A stretch of 64,000 nt of DNA, from assembly GCA_017508385.1 (NCBI GenBank), contig JAFVZB010000094.1:21434-85433 (forward strand), written 5' to 3'. This DNA comes from Lentisphaeria bacterium. GTDB taxonomy: Bacteria > Verrucomicrobiota > Lentisphaeria > Victivallales > Victivallaceae. Positions 62,889 through 64,000 of this stretch are shown one piece after another; position 1 is the stretch's first letter; each line of letters starts with the position of its first letter. Below the pieces are notes generated by a model. That model saw nothing but the letters and a program-made list of their open reading frames with translations, was not told the origin of the DNA and ran no database searches. Made by a program: the position numbers and the translations under genes.

Positions 62889-63206
62889 GGATACGCCATT
62901 GTCTGTAATAGCAGATGATGCGGGGGGAGCTAACCATTTCTTCACAAGAAAAAATGGTTAGCCATCCCCTGCCCTCCTCCACATATCCCAAAAGCGGAGT
63001 GATTTTGATATACCTCGAATCCATGTACTGAAAACAGCTGCAAAATGCGCTAATCCTCTTGCAATTTTGCAAAAAATTGTTATGTTATCGTAGAACGCTT
63101 GCAACTGTTCTTTAGAAAAAATATTTCCTTCAATCAGGATCACACAACACGTCAAAAATCAATTTTTGGCAAGAAAACAACCAGTCACGAAACTCACGGC
63201 TATCCG
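62889..63206. other. Intergenic stretch without a supported gene
   Basis: 318 bp with stops in all frames over short distances. It holds the hairpin at 62922-62969, a possible promoter (TTGCAA 63061-63066, 16 bp, TATGTT 63083-63088) that leads into no gene, and a small AT hairpin CAAAAATCAATTTTTG near 63153-63168. It looks like decayed DNA left between the operon end and a transposase remnant. Confidence 0.5.
62922..62969. repeat. Long imperfect palindrome
   Basis: GCTAACCATTT (62929-62939) pairs with AAATGGTTAGC (62952-62962); inner CTT/AAG and outer GGGG/CCCC extend the stem. No T run follows, so it is not a standard terminator. May be a dispersed palindromic element or an end of a lost mobile element. 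Confidence 0.6.
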
Positions 63207-63634
63207 TTAAATTTGATTTGTGTTTTGGGGGATTCCGGTCACAAAGAATGTCACTTGCCGTTCAAATAACATCAACCTTTATCAAGGGTGCGGATGCCGC
63301 CCTGCAGAATGGGGATATTTTCTTTTGCGGCTCTGGTGTCGGAGATTTTGCCGTTGCTCATCAGCAGAAAACAGGGCAGATTCCCGGATATATCAAGTAC
63401 GGCGTGCGGCTTGACAGCCATTTTGTATTTGCGGCAGTAAGCCCGTCCGCAGTGTGAAAGACAAAGGTCTGCCGTTGCACTGTCAATAGAATACAGCGGA
63501 TTTTTGAACTTGGATTTATGCGTTGGCATGTACGCCATAACACGAACCGTCAGTTCTTCAAATATTGCTCCGGATATTTCCGTACTGCGGCAGTTTATCG
63601 TTTTTGCCAGCGTGGATTTTGTCAAGGATACCAT
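63207..63634 (-). pseudogene. IS4-family transposase remnant
   Basis: The minus-strand frame from 63634 to 63272 encodes 120 residues with FKNPLYSIDSATADLCLSHCGRA, KMAVKPHAVLDISGNLPCFLLMSNGKISD and ILQGGIRTLDKG, which match the catalytic core of IS4-type transposases (the D of SIDSATADL). It stops there; after a frame change, LFERQVTFFVTGIPQNTNQ (ending at 63207) resembles the next conserved block. The block between (normally GY.D...) is shortened or lost, and both ends of the protein are missing. No inverted repeats or target duplications were found. Confidence 0.65.
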
Positions 63635-63752
63635 ACCGGAATTTTTAAGTTTTTTTCAAAACACTATCGGGGAATGAAGTTGAAAAGTTGAAAATATATG
63701 CTATTGTATTACATCGTTTGAAAACTTCATGTTAAATTAAGTGAGGCGTTTT

Positions 63753-63860
63753 ATGAAAAAGCTCTCTTTTCCGGAAAAGAGAGTAAAGTGCTGCTTTACT
63801 CTTATTGAACTTCTCGTTGTAATAGCCATCATCACTATCCTGCCGGTGCAGAATTTTTGA
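63753..63860 (+). pseudogene. Truncated pseudopilin gene (35 codons)
   Basis: Starts ATG at 63753 after a GTGAGG site and reads a basic leader, then [16 protein letters not shown], the prepilin signature, and after five further residues (PVQNF) meets TGA at 63858-63860. A whole protein of this kind has 200-300 residues, as at 2846-3637. The coding sense is lost exactly after the hydrophobic signature, which suggests an insertion or deletion at about 63840-63845. Confidence 0.7.
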
Positions 63861-64000
63861 CCTTTGTTTATTTCTTTTTCCTGATTATCAAGCATTTGTG
63901 AATTACAATACTTTTTAATGGCAGAATTTTTCAATTTTTCTGTCAAAACTTCTGTTCAGCTCAATTTTTCGGTGTTTTGGATGGTGTCGATGCAAAAAAA
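63861..64000. other. AT-rich tail with a direct repeat
   Basis: No gene seen. GCAGAATTTTT occurs at 63848-63858 and again at 63921-63931, 73 bp apart. Possibly the edge of an inserted element that cut the pseudopilin gene; the window ends too soon to tell. Confidence 0.35.

Noticed and set aside
62922..62969. Rho-independent terminator of the mrp operon
   Set aside because: Stable stem but no T run on either side; kept as a palindromic repeat instead.
63207..63634. Intact insertion sequence
   Set aside because: The transposase core is split by a stop and frame change, lacks both ends, and no flanking inverted repeats could be matched.

Overview
The window looks like chromosomal DNA of an anaerobic diderm bacterium of the Lentisphaerota (Victivallis-like), of moderate GC. 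This is inferred from several traits together: type II pseudopilin-like proteins with the [13 protein letters not shown] leader and an H-x9-DG motif, a large strand-loop-strand repeat protein without signal peptide alongside a type I secretion pair, many secreted or cytoplasmic glycan-active enzymes, a ferredoxin-type thioredoxin reductase subunit, and an outer-membrane/LPS-type export system. No rRNA, tRNA or CRISPR array was seen. Most promoters follow one pattern: TTGNNN, exactly 17 bp, then TATATT or a close variant.

Layout. 1-2016: membrane permease and inositol-phosphatase-like gene, tail of an operon entering from the left. 2020-3815 (minus): a BtuF-like binding protein and a pseudopilin-like protein behind a cobalamin riboswitch. 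3863-9284: DUF368, lgt, rluD-like, MFS, putP operon. 9298-12753: DUF1846 protein, membrane glycosyltransferase, MIF-like tautomerase. 12756-14414 (minus): tgt and a DJ-1 protein. 14494-20121: small protein, ABC polysaccharide exporter (Wzm/Wzt type) and a 1065-residue multi-domain glycosyltransferase with a C-terminal coiled coil. 20142-21472: ddh and xseB. 21504-24455: MocR regulator (PdxR) divergent from pdxST with repeated half-sites between them. 24445-26319 (minus): YejM-like membrane sulfatase-fold protein. 26428-32346 (minus): a seven-gene operon joining FTR-type reductase, thioredoxin, two HAD phosphatases, GH3, GH39-like and an SGNH hydrolase. 32428-34784 (minus): LemA and a membrane partner. 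35020-41308: TPR protein, carbohydrate ABC importer, sugar isomerase-like protein. 41300-43282 (minus): PL8 polysaccharide lyase.

43392-46640: a stand-alone mraZ with four 10-bp-spaced TTGGAA boxes laid over its promoter, a 71-residue protein, then the 785-residue strand-loop-strand/FG-GAP protein, ended by a strong terminator. 46718-48145 (minus): esterase-polysaccharide deacetylase fusion. 48243-51596: MFS, HdeD-like protein, UDP-HexNAc dehydrogenase. 51740-57211: four tandem secreted acetyl esterases of the CE7/AXE1 type, each with an extra N-terminal beta domain. 57289-62888: type I secretion ATPase with two N-terminal peptidase-like domains, its adaptor, a PHP phosphatase and an Mrp/NBP35 ATPase. 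62889-64000: decayed DNA with an IS4-like transposase remnant and a truncated pseudopilin gene.

How they fit together: the enzymes (PL8, CE7 x4, CE4 fusion, GH3, GH39-like, SGNH) and the ABC importer suggest a life on acetylated or uronic-acid-containing glycans, while Wzm/Wzt, the glycosyltransferases, UDP-HexNAc dehydrogenase, YejM-like protein and type I system build and decorate the cell surface. Function calls rest on recognised motifs only; no database search was run.
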